Source: Bog-159 sp963843255
GTDB lineage: Bacteria > Acidobacteriota > Terriglobia > Bryobacterales > Bryobacteraceae
NCBI GenBank assembly: GCA_963843255.1
Contig: CAWJJQ010000001.1
Location: 677,708-741,707, forward strand
Reading direction: 5' to 3'
Length of the DNA: 64,000 bases
Every line of letters starts with the position of its first letter. The stretch's first letter is position 1. The notes beneath the pieces were generated by a model. That model had not been told where the DNA came from. It did not search any database and was given only the letters and a program-made list of their open reading frames with translations. Made by a program: the position numbers and the translations under genes. Below, piece after piece: positions 7,705-16,871 of the stretch.

Positions 7705-10308
7705 CGCATGACGTGGACTGATCTGCTGTTACGAATCCGCGGGCTGGTGTACCAGGCGCGCATGGAAGAAGAACTCGGCGACGAACTGGAGTTCCACCTG
7801 GCCATGGCGCGCCGGAAGTACCAGGCTGCCGGGCACTCCGAACAGGAAGCCGCCCGCCTGGCGCGTCTCAACTTCGGACGAATCGCAGCCGCCCAGGAGG
7901 ATTGCCGCGACGTCCGTGGTACACAGACGGTCGAAACCGCGCTGCGGGACGTCCGCTACGCGCTGCGTAGCTTCCGCCAGAGCCCCGGGTTCGTCCTCAC
8001 GGTAGCGGGGACCATCGCGCTGGGACTGGGGCTCAACACCGCGCTATTCACCCTGTTCAATGCCTATGTCCTGCGTCCGCTGGCAGTGCGCGATCCATAT
8101 AGCCTGTACACGTTCACCTGGACGAACCACGCCGGCGAAGGGCACGCCTTTACCTGGGGGGAGTATCGCGATCTCGCCAACAATAACCCGGCGTTCTTAG
8201 AAGCAGCGGCCGTAGAAGGACTCTTCACACGGTTGGATGGCCGCCCGCTGCAAGGTCTGCTGGTCAGTGGGAACTATTTACAGATGCTGGGCGTGGGAAC
8301 TGCGGTGGGCCGCCCGTTGCTGCCCGGCGATGCCGCCGTGCCGGGGCGTGACCCCTTCATTGTGATCAGCTATCAGCTCTGGCAAAGCATGTTCGCCGGC
8401 CGGCCGGACATTGTGGGGGCCAAGATACTGATCCGCGGCTGCCCCATGCAAGTCATCGGGGTAGCCCGGCAGGGATTTCAAGGCCTCACCGAGGCGCCCC
8501 AGGATTTCTGGGCGCCTGTGACCATGGCCGCCCGGCTGCAGGATGGCCCGGATCTGTTCGGCGTGGAGTCCCCGGAACGCCTCAGCATCGTGGGCCGCAT
8601 CCGGCGCGGCCAAAGCGTGCGGGGTGCGGAAGCGTCGCTGGCGGCGTGGTCGCGGCGGGTGACGGCACAACTGCCCCCCGACCGCCGGGCTGTGGGCGTC
8701 CGGCTGCGGTCGAACGCCAGCGCCATCCCGCTGACGCGCGAACTTCTGATGGTGTTTAGCCCCCTGGCGGCGGCATTCGGTCTGGTGCTGGTGCTCGCTT
8801 GTACCAATGTCGCCAGCATGATGCTCGCGCGCGCTATGGCTAGGCAGCGAGAGATCGGCATCCGCCTCTCCCTCGGCGCCGCCCGCGGACGCCTGATCCG
8901 GCAACTGCTTACCGAGAGCGTGCTGCTCTCCATTCCGGCGGCCTTCCTCGGATTCGTTATCGCGAAACTCACCATCGCGGGAGCGGTTCGTATCATGATC
9001 GCCACCGTTCCGAAGGATTTGCTCGATCTCATCCATACCGTGGACCTCCCAGTGGATTGGCGGGTGATTGCGTTTATGATCTGCGCGGCTCTGGCATCCG
9101 CATTCCTCTTCGGCCTGGCGCCGGCTATTCAGTCGACTCGCGCCAACCTGGTGCCGGCCGCGCGCGGCGAGTTCAGCTCCGACCTGAAGCCCGCGCGGCT
9201 GCGAAACGCGATCGTGATCGGCCAGATAGCCGTCTCAACCATGTTGCTGGTGGCCTGCGGTGCGCTCGTCCGCACCACCATCGCCATGAGCACGTTCGAT
9301 ATTGGTTTCCGCACCGGCGGTGTGATTGCCATGGAGATTTTCGAGAAGGGCCGCCGGCAGGTGATCGACGTTCTCGCCTCCGATCCAGGAGTCATCGCGA
9401 TCGCCACTGCGTCATCGGTGCCGCTGGGCGGGCTGGTTCCTGGAGTGACAGCATCGGCGCACGATGGTCCGGCGATCAATACCGCGCAGAATTACGTCTC
9501 GCCGGAATACTTCGGTATGCTCGGAATTCCGATTCTGCGCGGCCGCAACTTCACCGCAGAAGAAGCCGTTTCCCAGGCGCCTGTCGCCATACTCAGCGCC
9601 GCCGCGGCGGAGCGCCTCGTCCCGCGCGGGAACTCGCTCGGACAGGTAGTTCACCTGGTGGGTAACCCGGTCCGGGACGTCCGCATCATCGCCGTGGCCG
9701 GTGATATGGTCACCTGCTGCATAGCGTACGGCAAAGATGCGGCCTTGCTCTATCTGCCGGTCACGCCCGCGGTGAAAGGGTCCGTGCTGGTCAGGGCGCG
9801 GGGCAACGTCGAAGCCGCACGCCGCAGGCTGGACACGCGCCTGGCCGCCGTGGCTCCGGGAGCGGTCGAAGACATTCACTCGCTCGATCAATACCGGGCG
9901 GTCGCCATTTATCCTTTTGAGGCGGCATCGCTGATGGGCTTCGCCGTAGGCGGGCTGGCGCTGCTGCTCACGGTATCCGGTATCTACGGCGTGGTTTCTT
10001 ATCTGGTGACGCAAAGGACCAGGGAGATCGGCATCCGCATGGCGCTGGGCGCGACTACAAGCTCCATCACCGGTCTGATATTGAAACAGTCCCTGCGGCG
10101 CGCCGCGATCGGAGTCGGATTGGGAGCCGCGTCGGCTCTGGCCCTGTCTCGGCTGCTCGCCTCTGAAATGGTCTTCCTGCGGGTTTTCGACGTCCCGGCT
10201 TTCGGCTTGGGCATCTTACTGGTTATCTGCGCCGCCCTTGCCGCCGGCTACATCCCGTCCCGGCGTGCCGCGCGCATCGACCCTACCGAAACCCTACGCT
10301 ACGATTGA
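7702..10308 (+). CDS. ADOP-type FtsX/MacB-like permease
   Basis: An 868-residue orphan permease. The N-terminal soluble segment (RMEEELGDELEFHLAMARRKYQ ... ARLNFGR) is the cytoplasmic cap typical of ADOP proteins. It is followed by a first MacB_PCD/FtsX module (helix VAGTIALGLGLNTALFTLFN; FtsX block ACTNVASMMLARAMARQREI) and a second FtsX block near the C-terminus (TVSGIYGVVSYLVTQRTREIG, then SRRAARIDPTETLRYD). No ATPase gene is adjacent, and there is no PadR gene here, unlike the other two copies in the window that carry one. Expression should be driven by the promoter at 7650-7678. The substrate is unknown. Confidence 0.92.
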   Translation: MRMTWTDLLLRIRGLVYQARMEEELGDELEFHLAMARRKYQAAGHSEQEAARLARLNFGRIAAAQEDCRDVRGTQTVETALRDVRYALRSFRQSPGFVLTVAGTIALGLGLNTALFTLFNAYVLRPLAVRDPYSLYTFTWTNHAGEGHAFTWGEYRDLANNNPAFLEAAAVEGLFTRLDGRPLQGLLVSGNYLQMLGVGTAVGRPLLPGDAAVPGRDPFIVISYQLWQSMFAGRPDIVGAKILIRGCPMQVIGVARQGFQGLTEAPQDFWAPVTMAARLQDGPDLFGVESPERLSIVGRIRRGQSVRGAEASLAAWSRRVTAQLPPDRRAVGVRLRSNASAIPLTRELLMVFSPLAAAFGLVLVLACTNVASMMLARAMARQREIGIRLSLGAARGRLIRQLLTESVLLSIPAAFLGFVIAKLTIAGAVRIMIATVPKDLLDLIHTVDLPVDWRVIAFMICAALASAFLFGLAPAIQSTRANLVPAARGEFSSDLKPARLRNAIVIGQIAVSTMLLVACGALVRTTIAMSTFDIGFRTGGVIAMEIFEKGRRQVIDVLASDPGVIAIATASSVPLGGLVPGVTASAHDGPAINTAQNYVSPEYFGMLGIPILRGRNFTAEEAVSQAPVAILSAAAAERLVPRGNSLGQVVHLVGNPVRDVRIIAVAGDMVTCCIAYGKDAALLYLPVTPAVKGSVLVRARGNVEAARRRLDTRLAAVAPGAVEDIHSLDQYRAVAIYPFEAASLMGFAVGGLALLLTVSGIYGVVSYLVTQRTREIGIRMALGATTSSITGLILKQSLRRAAIGVGLGAASALALSRLLASEMVFLRVFDVPAFGLGILLVICAALAAGYIPSRRAARIDPTETLRYD

Positions 10309-10364
10309 ATTCTCAGCCCGCCGGACCCGCAGTGAGAGCGGATCCGCAGCCCGAGGGCTGGCCA

Positions 10365-10709
10365 CTACGCAAAACTACGCACAGCCGCGGCTTCGTCGTC
10401 ATGCACGTCGAAGACCGTGTACAACTTGGTGATCTGCAACAGGTCTTTCACCCGCTTGGTCAGGTTCAGCAGCCTGAGTTGTCCGCCCTGGTTAGTGACC
10501 GTCGTAAAGCCGGATACCAGCTCGCCGATCCCCGAGCTATCGATATAGGAGACATCTCCGAGATTCAACAGGATCTTCTTGTTGCCCTTGCCGACCATGT
10601 CGCGCAGTGCATCGCGCAGCGCGCTGGATCCCTCGCCCAGGGTGATCCTTCCGGCCACATCCACCACAGTCACGTCGCCAACTTGTCTTGTGCTTAGCTT
10701 TACGCTCAC
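10365..10709 (-). CDS. STAS-domain anti-sigma factor antagonist (RsbV/SpoIIAA type)
   Basis: A 114-residue single STAS domain: VGDVTVVDVAGRITLGEG, then ILLNLGDVSYIDSSGIGELV with the phosphorylatable serine in the DSSG turn, and a C-terminal helix KRVKDLLQITKLYTVFDVH. In partner-switching systems the unphosphorylated form binds the anti-sigma kinase and frees the sigma factor. I chose the GTG start at 10709 because a GGAGG site lies nine bases upstream; a longer frame to 10733 lacks one. The anti-sigma kinase gene lies 43 bp upstream on the same strand, so kinase and antagonist form an operon. No sigma factor gene is present in the window. Confidence 0.9.
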   Translation of the reverse strand: MSVKLSTRQVGDVTVVDVAGRITLGEGSSALRDALRDMVGKGNKKILLNLGDVSYIDSSGIGELVSGFTTVTNQGGQLRLLNLTKRVKDLLQITKLYTVFDVHDDEAAAVRSFA

Positions 10710-10751
10710 AGAAATATGCCTCCTCGCTCGCAACCGAGCCGATCTCTCATC

Positions 10752-11219
10752 TTACTTCGACACCAGGTACTTTACCAAAGTTACTTCGGTGCCCGCCGGG
10801 TCCAGGCGGCGCACTTGAAAGTCGTCCATGAAGGCTTTGATCAGGAAGATTCCGCGGCCGGAATGCCGCAGCAGATTCTCCTGCGCCAGGGGGTCGGGCA
10901 AATTCTCGTAATCGAAGCCCTCACCCTGGTCAGCGATCCGCACGATAAACTCGCTGGGCCCCTTGGAAACCGAAACGTGAACTTTTTTGTGGGCGTTGTA
11001 CCGGTTACCGTGCACCACGGCGTTGACCATCGATTCCCGCACCGCCATGGCGATCTTGTGCAGATCGTCTTCCGGAACTCCGGCCTTTTCGGCTTCCTGC
11101 AACGCCAGTTCTTCGGCGTCATCCACGCTTTCCAGGGTTGAATCCAGGAACCGTTCCACGGTCTCTGTATCCCCGCGCGAATTTTTTCCCATAGTCAAGG
11201 CGCCACGGCGCATGGCCAA
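10752..11219 (-). CDS. Anti-sigma regulatory factor, serine kinase (RsbW type)
   Basis: A 155-residue GHKL-type kinase of the RsbW/SpoIIAB class. The N-box is AVRESMVNAVVHGN, the G1 box is DQGEGFD, and GRGIFLIKAFMD forms the ATP lid region. It would phosphorylate the conserved serine of the STAS protein encoded downstream and sequester an unlinked sigma factor or other partner. The N-terminus is uncertain: ATG 11219 and ATG 11192 (MGKNSRGDTE) are both in frame and neither has a good ribosome site. The SpoIIE-type phosphatase at 34.4 kb could in principle reset the cycle, but that link is inference. Confidence 0.88.
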   Translation of the reverse strand: MAMRRGALTMGKNSRGDTETVERFLDSTLESVDDAEELALQEAEKAGVPEDDLHKIAMAVRESMVNAVVHGNRYNAHKKVHVSVSKGPSEFIVRIADQGEGFDYENLPDPLAQENLLRHSGRGIFLIKAFMDDFQVRRLDPAGTEVTLVKYLVSK

Positions 11220-11266
11220 AACGAATGGCTAGAATAAATTACCGGAGCGCTCAAAGTCAAGGACGC

Positions 11267-12556
11267 CTATGGCGGACCCGCGCGGCCGCTATCGCCCGTA
11301 TTGTCTTTCCCAATAGCGGCCGATGCCTGATGGCTTGCGCCCGACATCCGGTCTAATTCGGCAAGCTGAACCCTCATCTTCACCGCGTCGTCCGCATTGG
11401 GCGACAGCGCCAGGTAGCTGCGCAGGTGTTCGGCGGCTCCTGCATAATCCTTCTTTTGCGCCAGGATGGTGGCCAGCAGTTGTTCAATCTTCGGATATCC
11501 GTGGGCCGTATCCACCTTCTCGCCTCCGCGCGCGCTCTTCTCCGCCGCTTCCATGTCGCCCAGCCTCAAGCTGGCGACCGCATGGTAGAAATAGGCCATC
11601 GGGTAATCCACCGCATCCAGCTTAAGGAGCCGGCTGGTCACATCCGACACTTCGTCCCAGTGTGCGGCCTTGGCAGCCATGTCAATCAAAGGAATGTACG
11701 GGCTGGTAAACTGCGGATCCGCCGACACTGCGCTTGCGAAAGATTGCCGGGCTTTGGCCACCTCCTCGTTTTGCTGCTGAATCTTGCCCAGTTCAAACCA
11801 CGCCGCCGCATACTTCGGATAGGTTTCTACGGCCTTCTGAAACTGGCTCGCCGCTTCGGCTGGTTTGTTCTTGCGCAGATCCTGCGTCCCTTTCTCATAA
11901 GCGCGCCGCGCGTCCTTGGGTGCCTGCAAGCTGGTCAAGCTGATGGCCGCGCCTTCCACATTGCCCAGCCGGTGCAGGATGATGGTGCCCACATTCGGAT
12001 CGTCCATGGCATGCCGCCGTCCCAGCGAGATGCTGTCCGAACGAAAGCCCGCCAGCACTGCGCGTAGATCGCAGCCGTCCAGTCGCATCGCCGGCGTGCC
12101 CAACTGGGGCGGCTGGTTCGCCATGCCGCTGCTCCCGGCCAAAGGACCGCGCGGCCCCACGGGATTGGAGCCTCCATCCTCGCTGGCGTCCTGCAGAACA
12201 TCCTGGGTCTGCCCTACCTGAAAGCTGAACCGCCCTTTCTGGTCCGTGTAGGCCTGCGCCCGAGGTGCGCCATTGCACACCCGTTCGATCGTAACCGGCT
12301 CCGGGGGTGGTGTTCCATCGTCCAGCGCGACTTTGCCGGACAAATAGATGTTGCCGTTCATGGAGTCGAACGTGGGTGTTTGCGTTGGGCCCGGCTGGCT
12401 CGGTGGGTAGCGGTTGTTGGCCGCGCCCGAGTTATTTCCAGCACCCCCCGTGCCGGAAGTGGTTCCACCTGGTTTTTGTGACCAAACAGGTTGTAGATAT
12501 AAGGCCATCCCCGTCAGAAGGCCCGCAAACTTTAGCATCCGGATGCTCGATACCAT
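11267..12556 (-). CDS. Secreted TPR-repeat protein
   Basis: A 429-residue exported protein. Residues 1-26 form a signal peptide (LLTGMALYLQPVWSQ), then comes a low-complexity Gly/Asn/Pro linker and a carboxypeptidase-regulatory-like beta domain (IYLSGKVALDDGTPPPEPVTIERVCNG ... AYTDQKGRFSFQVGQ). The C-terminal half holds tetratricopeptide repeats, for example ARRAYEKGTQDLRKNKPAEAASQFQKAVETYPKYAAAWFELGKI and KKDYAGAAEHLRSYLALSPNADDA. TPR domains mediate protein contacts, so this is probably a periplasmic scaffold. The start is preceded by a G-rich ribosome site. It is the upstream neighbour of the anti-sigma pair on the same strand, but about 48 bp away. Confidence 0.85.
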   Translation of the reverse strand: MVSSIRMLKFAGLLTGMALYLQPVWSQKPGGTTSGTGGAGNNSGAANNRYPPSQPGPTQTPTFDSMNGNIYLSGKVALDDGTPPPEPVTIERVCNGAPRAQAYTDQKGRFSFQVGQTQDVLQDASEDGGSNPVGPRGPLAGSSGMANQPPQLGTPAMRLDGCDLRAVLAGFRSDSISLGRRHAMDDPNVGTIILHRLGNVEGAAISLTSLQAPKDARRAYEKGTQDLRKNKPAEAASQFQKAVETYPKYAAAWFELGKIQQQNEEVAKARQSFASAVSADPQFTSPYIPLIDMAAKAAHWDEVSDVTSRLLKLDAVDYPMAYFYHAVASLRLGDMEAAEKSARGGEKVDTAHGYPKIEQLLATILAQKKDYAGAAEHLRSYLALSPNADDAVKMRVQLAELDRMSGASHQASAAIGKDNTGDSGRAGPP

Positions 12557-12676
12557 CGAGGCACCCCCCTTTCGTTAGAGACATTATACGCCTTCATCCC
12601 ATCAGACACGCTGTCACATTCGTAAAGAGCAGTTCATTTTGGCCTTTGCTAGAATATGGCTTCGCAGGATGGTTCC

Positions 12677-13294
12677 ATGAAAAAATTCGCATTCTTCTCC
12701 GCTTGCTCCCTGCTCCTGCTGCTGGCCGGATGTTCGAGTGATACGTCTGCGCCGCAAAAGAAGGTTGAGGTTAAACCTGCCGAGCCTGTTACCGGCCGCC
12801 AGGCCCTCCAGAAGATGTATGTCGCCGCCCGCGGATGGGCGCCCGATATCCAGCCACTCAAAGTCACCAGCATTCTGCTGCCGGAAGTGAAGGCCGAGCC
12901 AGGCAAGGCTGCCGCCTGGCAAGCCATCTTCGTCTCGCCCAGCCAGGGCAAAGCGCGCAGCTATACCTACTCTGTAGTGGAGTCGGAGGGCAATCTGCAC
13001 CAGGGCGTTTTCGGTGGCACGGACCAGAGCTGGTCCGGTCCCTCGGGCAGTTCCAAGCCGTTTCTCATGGCGGCCGTTAAAATCGATTCCGACCAGGCTT
13101 ACCAGACCGCCCTCAAAAAGGGCGCCGATTACGACAAAAAGAACCCCGGCAAGCCCATCAATTTTCTGTTGGAATTGACCAGCCAGTTCCCCGATACGAC
13201 ATGGCGCGTGATCTGGGGCGAATCCGTGGGAACCAGCAATTTCTCGGTCTTCGTGGATGCCAGCACCGGCGGCTATCTGGAAATTTTGCGCTGA
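12677..13294 (+). CDS. Putative lipoprotein
   Basis: A 205-residue protein starting MKKFAFFSACSLLLLLAGCSS, a clear lipoprotein signal with LLAGC lipobox and predicted cysteine at residue 19. The mature part contains TGRQALQKMYVAARGWAPDIQPLKVTS, WQAIFVSPSQGKARSYTYSVVES and a C-terminal WRVIWGESVGTSNFSVFVDASTGGYLEIL, which resembles the small beta-sheet 'PepSY-like' ending of many Acidobacteria lipoproteins. No firm family call. Start at 12677 rather than the upstream ATG 12656, because only 12677 places the signal peptide correctly. Confidence 0.82.
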   Translation: MKKFAFFSACSLLLLLAGCSSDTSAPQKKVEVKPAEPVTGRQALQKMYVAARGWAPDIQPLKVTSILLPEVKAEPGKAAAWQAIFVSPSQGKARSYTYSVVESEGNLHQGVFGGTDQSWSGPSGSSKPFLMAAVKIDSDQAYQTALKKGADYDKKNPGKPINFLLELTSQFPDTTWRVIWGESVGTSNFSVFVDASTGGYLEILR

Positions 13295-13320
13295 TTGCTC
13301 ATCACCCCAGTGAGTACACA

Positions 13321-14007
13321 ATGCACCGTCTACTGCTCTGCCTGGTTGCTTCGATCCTGATGGCGCGCGATCCGGCCGTAGCTACCAGCCGCTACGCCCC
13401 CGCCGATTTTTCTTTGAGCGCCGACCCCGATGCGCCGCAATGGAAGGACGCACCGTCAGTCATAGCCGAAAACGGTCCGCGCGGCGAGTCCGTTCCCGGC
13501 CACCGGACCGAAATCCGCTCCCGCTGGACTCCCAAAAACATCTACTTCCTGTTCATCTGCCCTTACCAGGAACTGCACTTGAGACCGAATCCATCCCAAA
13601 GCACCGAAACCAATCAACTCTGGGATTGGGATGTGGCGGAGGTTTTCGTGGGCAGCGATTTCAAACAGATCACCCGCTACAAAGAGTTCGAAGTCTCACC
13701 GCAAGGCGAGTGGGTGGATCTGGATATCGACCGCGTCCACCCGCTGCCCGAAGGCGGCTGGCTCTGGAATTCGCGCTTCACCGTGAAAGCCCGCATCGAT
13801 GCCGCGCACAAAATCTGGTATGGCGAAATGCGCATTCCGCTCCGCTCCATCGACCACCGCCCGCCTACCGCCGGCCTGGAGATGCGCATCAATTTCTATC
13901 GCTGCCAGGGGGCTGCGCCGTCCCGTAAATTCATCGCCTGGCAGCCCACTGGCGAGGCTAATTTTCATGTGCCGAAAGCCTTCGGCCTGTTGAAACTGGT
14001 CCAATGA
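13321..14007 (+). CDS. Secreted CBM9-like (carbohydrate-binding family 9-like) protein
   Basis: A 228-residue protein with a short hydrophobic N-terminus (LLLCLVASILMARDPAVA). The body matches the CBM9-like beta-sandwich: APQWKDAPSV, then TPKNIYFLFICPYQEL, LWDWDVAEVFVGSDF (the conserved W-D-x-x-x-E-V-F motif), FEVSPQGEWVDLDID, and WYGEMRIPLRSI. These stand-alone domains are common in Bacteroidetes and Acidobacteria and may bind sugars or a cofactor at the cell surface. The stop overlaps the next gene's start (ATGA at 14004-14007), tying it to the phosphohexomutase pair. The start at 13321 follows a weak GTGAG. Confidence 0.82.
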   Translation: MHRLLLCLVASILMARDPAVATSRYAPADFSLSADPDAPQWKDAPSVIAENGPRGESVPGHRTEIRSRWTPKNIYFLFICPYQELHLRPNPSQSTETNQLWDWDVAEVFVGSDFKQITRYKEFEVSPQGEWVDLDIDRVHPLPEGGWLWNSRFTVKARIDAAHKIWYGEMRIPLRSIDHRPPTAGLEMRINFYRCQGAAPSRKFIAWQPTGEANFHVPKAFGLLKLVQ

Positions 14008-15380
14008 TCTCCGAACAGGCCGCCAAGTCGCTGCGCATCTCGCAGGTGGGTCTGCGCGGCGTGGTGGGTTCGGCGCTGACGGCTTCGCATGTGCTGGATT
14101 TCGCCGCCGCATTCGGCACGTTTCTGGAGCCCGGTGCAGCGGTGGTCATCGGCCGCGACCCGCGCGCCAGCGGCGTCATGATTCGCGAAGGGCTGGTGGC
14201 CGGATTGCTGGCCTGCGGTCACGATGTGATTGATTTGGGGATCGCGCCAACACCCGTGATCCAGCATTCCATCCGCCGCCTGGATGCCGCTGGCGGTGTC
14301 TCCATTAGCGCCAGCCACAACAGCGCCGAGTGGAATGCGCTCAAATTCTTCGGCCGCGAAGGCATCTATCTCTCCACCGCCGAAGCCGGCGAGCTGCTGG
14401 ACATCTACCACTTGAAGAAGTTCGCCTTCGTCGAATGGGAGCGGATCGGCCATGTCACGCGGGAAATTCACGCCATCGATCGCTATCTCGACGATCTGGC
14501 CGCCAACTACGATTTCGCCGCCCTGCGCAAATTCCGCGTGCTGGTGGATTGCTGCAACGGCACCTCGTCGCTGATCCTGTGCCGCGCCAACGAGCGCTTC
14601 GGCACCGGCTTCATCCTGATCAACGAAAAAATCGAAGGCGTCAGCTTCGCGCACGAACCGTCCACCACGCGCGACACGGTAGCCTTGCAGCTTGCGCCCC
14701 TGATGCAGCCCTTGCACGCGGATGCCGGCTTCCTGTTCGATGTCGATTCCGACCGCGTGGCCCTGGCCGCCGAAGACGGGACCCCGGTCTCGGAAGAAGT
14801 GGTCCTGCCCCTGCTGGCCGATTATCTCCTGCCGCGAGGTCCGGGCAAACTGATCATCACCAATATCTCCTCTACCGCGCTGCTCGAAGAGATTGCCGCG
14901 CGCCACGGCGGCAAGGTCGTCCGCGTGCCAGTGGGCCGCCAGGCGGCCATCGACGCGCTCGCCACCTACCGTCCCGAACAGATCGCGCTGGCCGGCGAAG
15001 GCACCGGCGCGGTGATGATGCCCCAGTTCCGCTTCGTCTACGATGGCATCGCCTCTATGCTCGCCGTTCTTTCCATGCTGCACGAGAGCGGCCGCACCTT
15101 GAGCCAGGTGCTCAACTCCTATCCCAAATATTCCATCCTGAAGGGCCAGGTACCCCTGGTTACGCAGCGCATTCCGGCCTTGTTAATGGATCTGCGCGCG
15201 CGTTTCAGCGACGGGCGCGTCAGCGTCCTCGACGGTTTGCGCGTCGACTGGCCCGACCGCTGGTTCCACGTGCGTGTAAGCCAGACCGAACCCATCGTGC
15301 GCGTCATCTGCGAGCAAAGGGGCGATCCGCCGAAAGAACTTTTCGATGCCTTGCTCGAAGAAGTCAGGAGCTTCGCCTGA
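14004..15380 (+). CDS. Phosphohexomutase (phosphoglucomutase/phosphomannomutase family), copy 1
   Basis: A 458-residue four-domain alpha-D-phosphohexomutase. The phospho-serine loop is SISASHNSAEWNALKFFG, the metal loop DVDSDRVALAAEDG, the sugar loop GEGTGAVMMP and the phosphate loop VRVSQTEPIVRV. It lies between the CBM9 gene (ATGA overlap) and a second paralogue (TGATG overlap). Compared with its neighbour its loops are off consensus: DVDSDR instead of DxDGDR, GEGTGA instead of GExSGG, and SQTEP instead of SNTEP. It may have a different substrate or reduced activity; GlmM, ManB and Pgm roles cannot be separated by eye. Confidence 0.9.
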   Translation: MISEQAAKSLRISQVGLRGVVGSALTASHVLDFAAAFGTFLEPGAAVVIGRDPRASGVMIREGLVAGLLACGHDVIDLGIAPTPVIQHSIRRLDAAGGVSISASHNSAEWNALKFFGREGIYLSTAEAGELLDIYHLKKFAFVEWERIGHVTREIHAIDRYLDDLAANYDFAALRKFRVLVDCCNGTSSLILCRANERFGTGFILINEKIEGVSFAHEPSTTRDTVALQLAPLMQPLHADAGFLFDVDSDRVALAAEDGTPVSEEVVLPLLADYLLPRGPGKLIITNISSTALLEEIAARHGGKVVRVPVGRQAAIDALATYRPEQIALAGEGTGAVMMPQFRFVYDGIASMLAVLSMLHESGRTLSQVLNSYPKYSILKGQVPLVTQRIPALLMDLRARFSDGRVSVLDGLRVDWPDRWFHVRVSQTEPIVRVICEQRGDPPKELFDALLEEVRSFA

Positions 15381-16744
15381 TGCCGCGCGAACATTTGCTG
15401 AAGATCGGCGTCTCCGGCATCCGCGGCGTGGTGGGCGAGTTCCTGACTCCCGGCCTCGCGTGCGCCTTCGCGCAGGCCTTCGGGACCTATGTCGGCGCAG
15501 GACGCGTGGTGGTAGGCCGCGACACACGATCGAGCGGCGAGATGCTCTACCATGCGGTGGCCTGCGGGCTTCTGTCAGCCGGCTGTGAGGTCGTGGACGT
15601 CGGTATCCTGCCTACTCCCACGATCCAGATGTACGTAGGCGCCACCCGCGCGCGCGGCGGCATCGCCATCACCGCCTCGCATAATCCGCCCGAATATAAC
15701 GCCCTGAAGCTGTTCAACTCCGAGGGCCTGTTCTTTAATAGCTACGAACGCGGCGAGTTGCTCGACCTCTATCATCAGAGCGATTTCCGCCGCGCCACGA
15801 ACGAAGAAATTCGCCGCGCTACGGCCGATCCCACCGCCCCGCCGCGCTTGCACATCGAGCGTGTGCTCCGCCACGTGGATGCCGATCGCATCCGCCGCCG
15901 CCGCTTTCGGGTAGCCCTAGACGCCGTCAACGGCGCCGGCTCCATCATGACCACCGGGTTTCTGCGCGACACGCTGGGCTGCGAACTGCACGCCATTTCC
16001 ATCGATCCCACCAAGCCCTTCCCGCGCGTTGCCGAACCGCGCCCCGACACCCTCGGCGATCTCTCGAACCTGATGCGCTCCTCAGGCGCCGAAGTGGGCT
16101 TCGCGCAGGATCCCGATGGCGACCGCCTGGCCGTCGCCGACGAAACCGGCCGCGTGCTCGATAACGACGACGTGCTGGCGCTAGCGGTGGATGCCGCCCT
16201 CCGCCGCCTCCCCGGCGATGTGGTGGTGAACCTGACCACGTCTTCGGTCATCGACGAAGTCGCCGCCGCGCATGGCCGCCGAGTCTACCGCACGCCGGTG
16301 GGCGAGGCCAACGTGGTCGAGATGATGCAGGCCGTCAAGGCGGTGATCGGTGGCGAAGGCTCCAACGGCGGCATCATTTTCCCAGCCGTGCACCTTTGCC
16401 GCGACAGTTATACGGGTATGGCATTCCTGCTGGAGCGCATGGCCGAGACCGGCGAGACCATATCCGCCCTGGCCGGCCGCCTGCCGCGCTTCTATCGCAA
16501 GCTGGGCAAAGTGGTGTACCAGCACGGCCGCCTGGGCTCGCTGATGCAGGCCCTCGAAGAGAGTTTCCCCGGCGTGGAGACCGACCGCTCCGACGGCTTG
16601 AAGATCATGCTCCCCGGCGCCTGGATCCACGTCCGCGCGTCTAACACTGAGCCGCTGCTCCGGTTGGCCGCCGAAGCCCGGTCGGAAGGCGAAGTGGAGG
16701 AGTTGTACGCACGGGTGTTGCGGCTGTTTGAACAAAGCGCTTGA
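15380..16744 (+). CDS. Phosphohexomutase (phosphoglucomutase/phosphomannomutase family), copy 2
   Basis: A 454-residue paralogue that starts at the ATG overlapping the previous stop (TGATG). All four active-site loops are canonical: ITASHNPPEYNALKLF with the phosphoserine, DPDGDRLAVADE for Mg2+, GEGSNGGIIFP for sugar specificity and VRASNTEPLLRL for phosphate. The start motif KIGVSGIRGVVGE with the GVSGIRG turn is like GlmM/ManB proteins. Two tandem, translationally coupled members of this family suggest that one of them (this one) carries the housekeeping reaction while the other has diverged. Frame open much further upstream but that part is antisense-like shadow of copy 1. Confidence 0.92.
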   Translation: MPREHLLKIGVSGIRGVVGEFLTPGLACAFAQAFGTYVGAGRVVVGRDTRSSGEMLYHAVACGLLSAGCEVVDVGILPTPTIQMYVGATRARGGIAITASHNPPEYNALKLFNSEGLFFNSYERGELLDLYHQSDFRRATNEEIRRATADPTAPPRLHIERVLRHVDADRIRRRRFRVALDAVNGAGSIMTTGFLRDTLGCELHAISIDPTKPFPRVAEPRPDTLGDLSNLMRSSGAEVGFAQDPDGDRLAVADETGRVLDNDDVLALAVDAALRRLPGDVVVNLTTSSVIDEVAAAHGRRVYRTPVGEANVVEMMQAVKAVIGGEGSNGGIIFPAVHLCRDSYTGMAFLLERMAETGETISALAGRLPRFYRKLGKVVYQHGRLGSLMQALEESFPGVETDRSDGLKIMLPGAWIHVRASNTEPLLRLAAEARSEGEVEELYARVLRLFEQSA

Positions 16745-16871
16745 TCCCACATAAATGGCAGCACGCTTTCCACCGGCTTGCAGAATTTTGGCGGCATCGA
16801 ATTCTTGAACTGATCGGCGGCGTGAACGTTCACCAGCGGGGTATAATCGCCTTTAACTCGGTACGCCTTTT

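Noticed and set aside
14330..16744. 804-residue frame on the plus strand
   Set aside because: The first 350 codons are an out-of-frame reading of phosphohexomutase copy 1; only the part from ATG 15380 is a gene.
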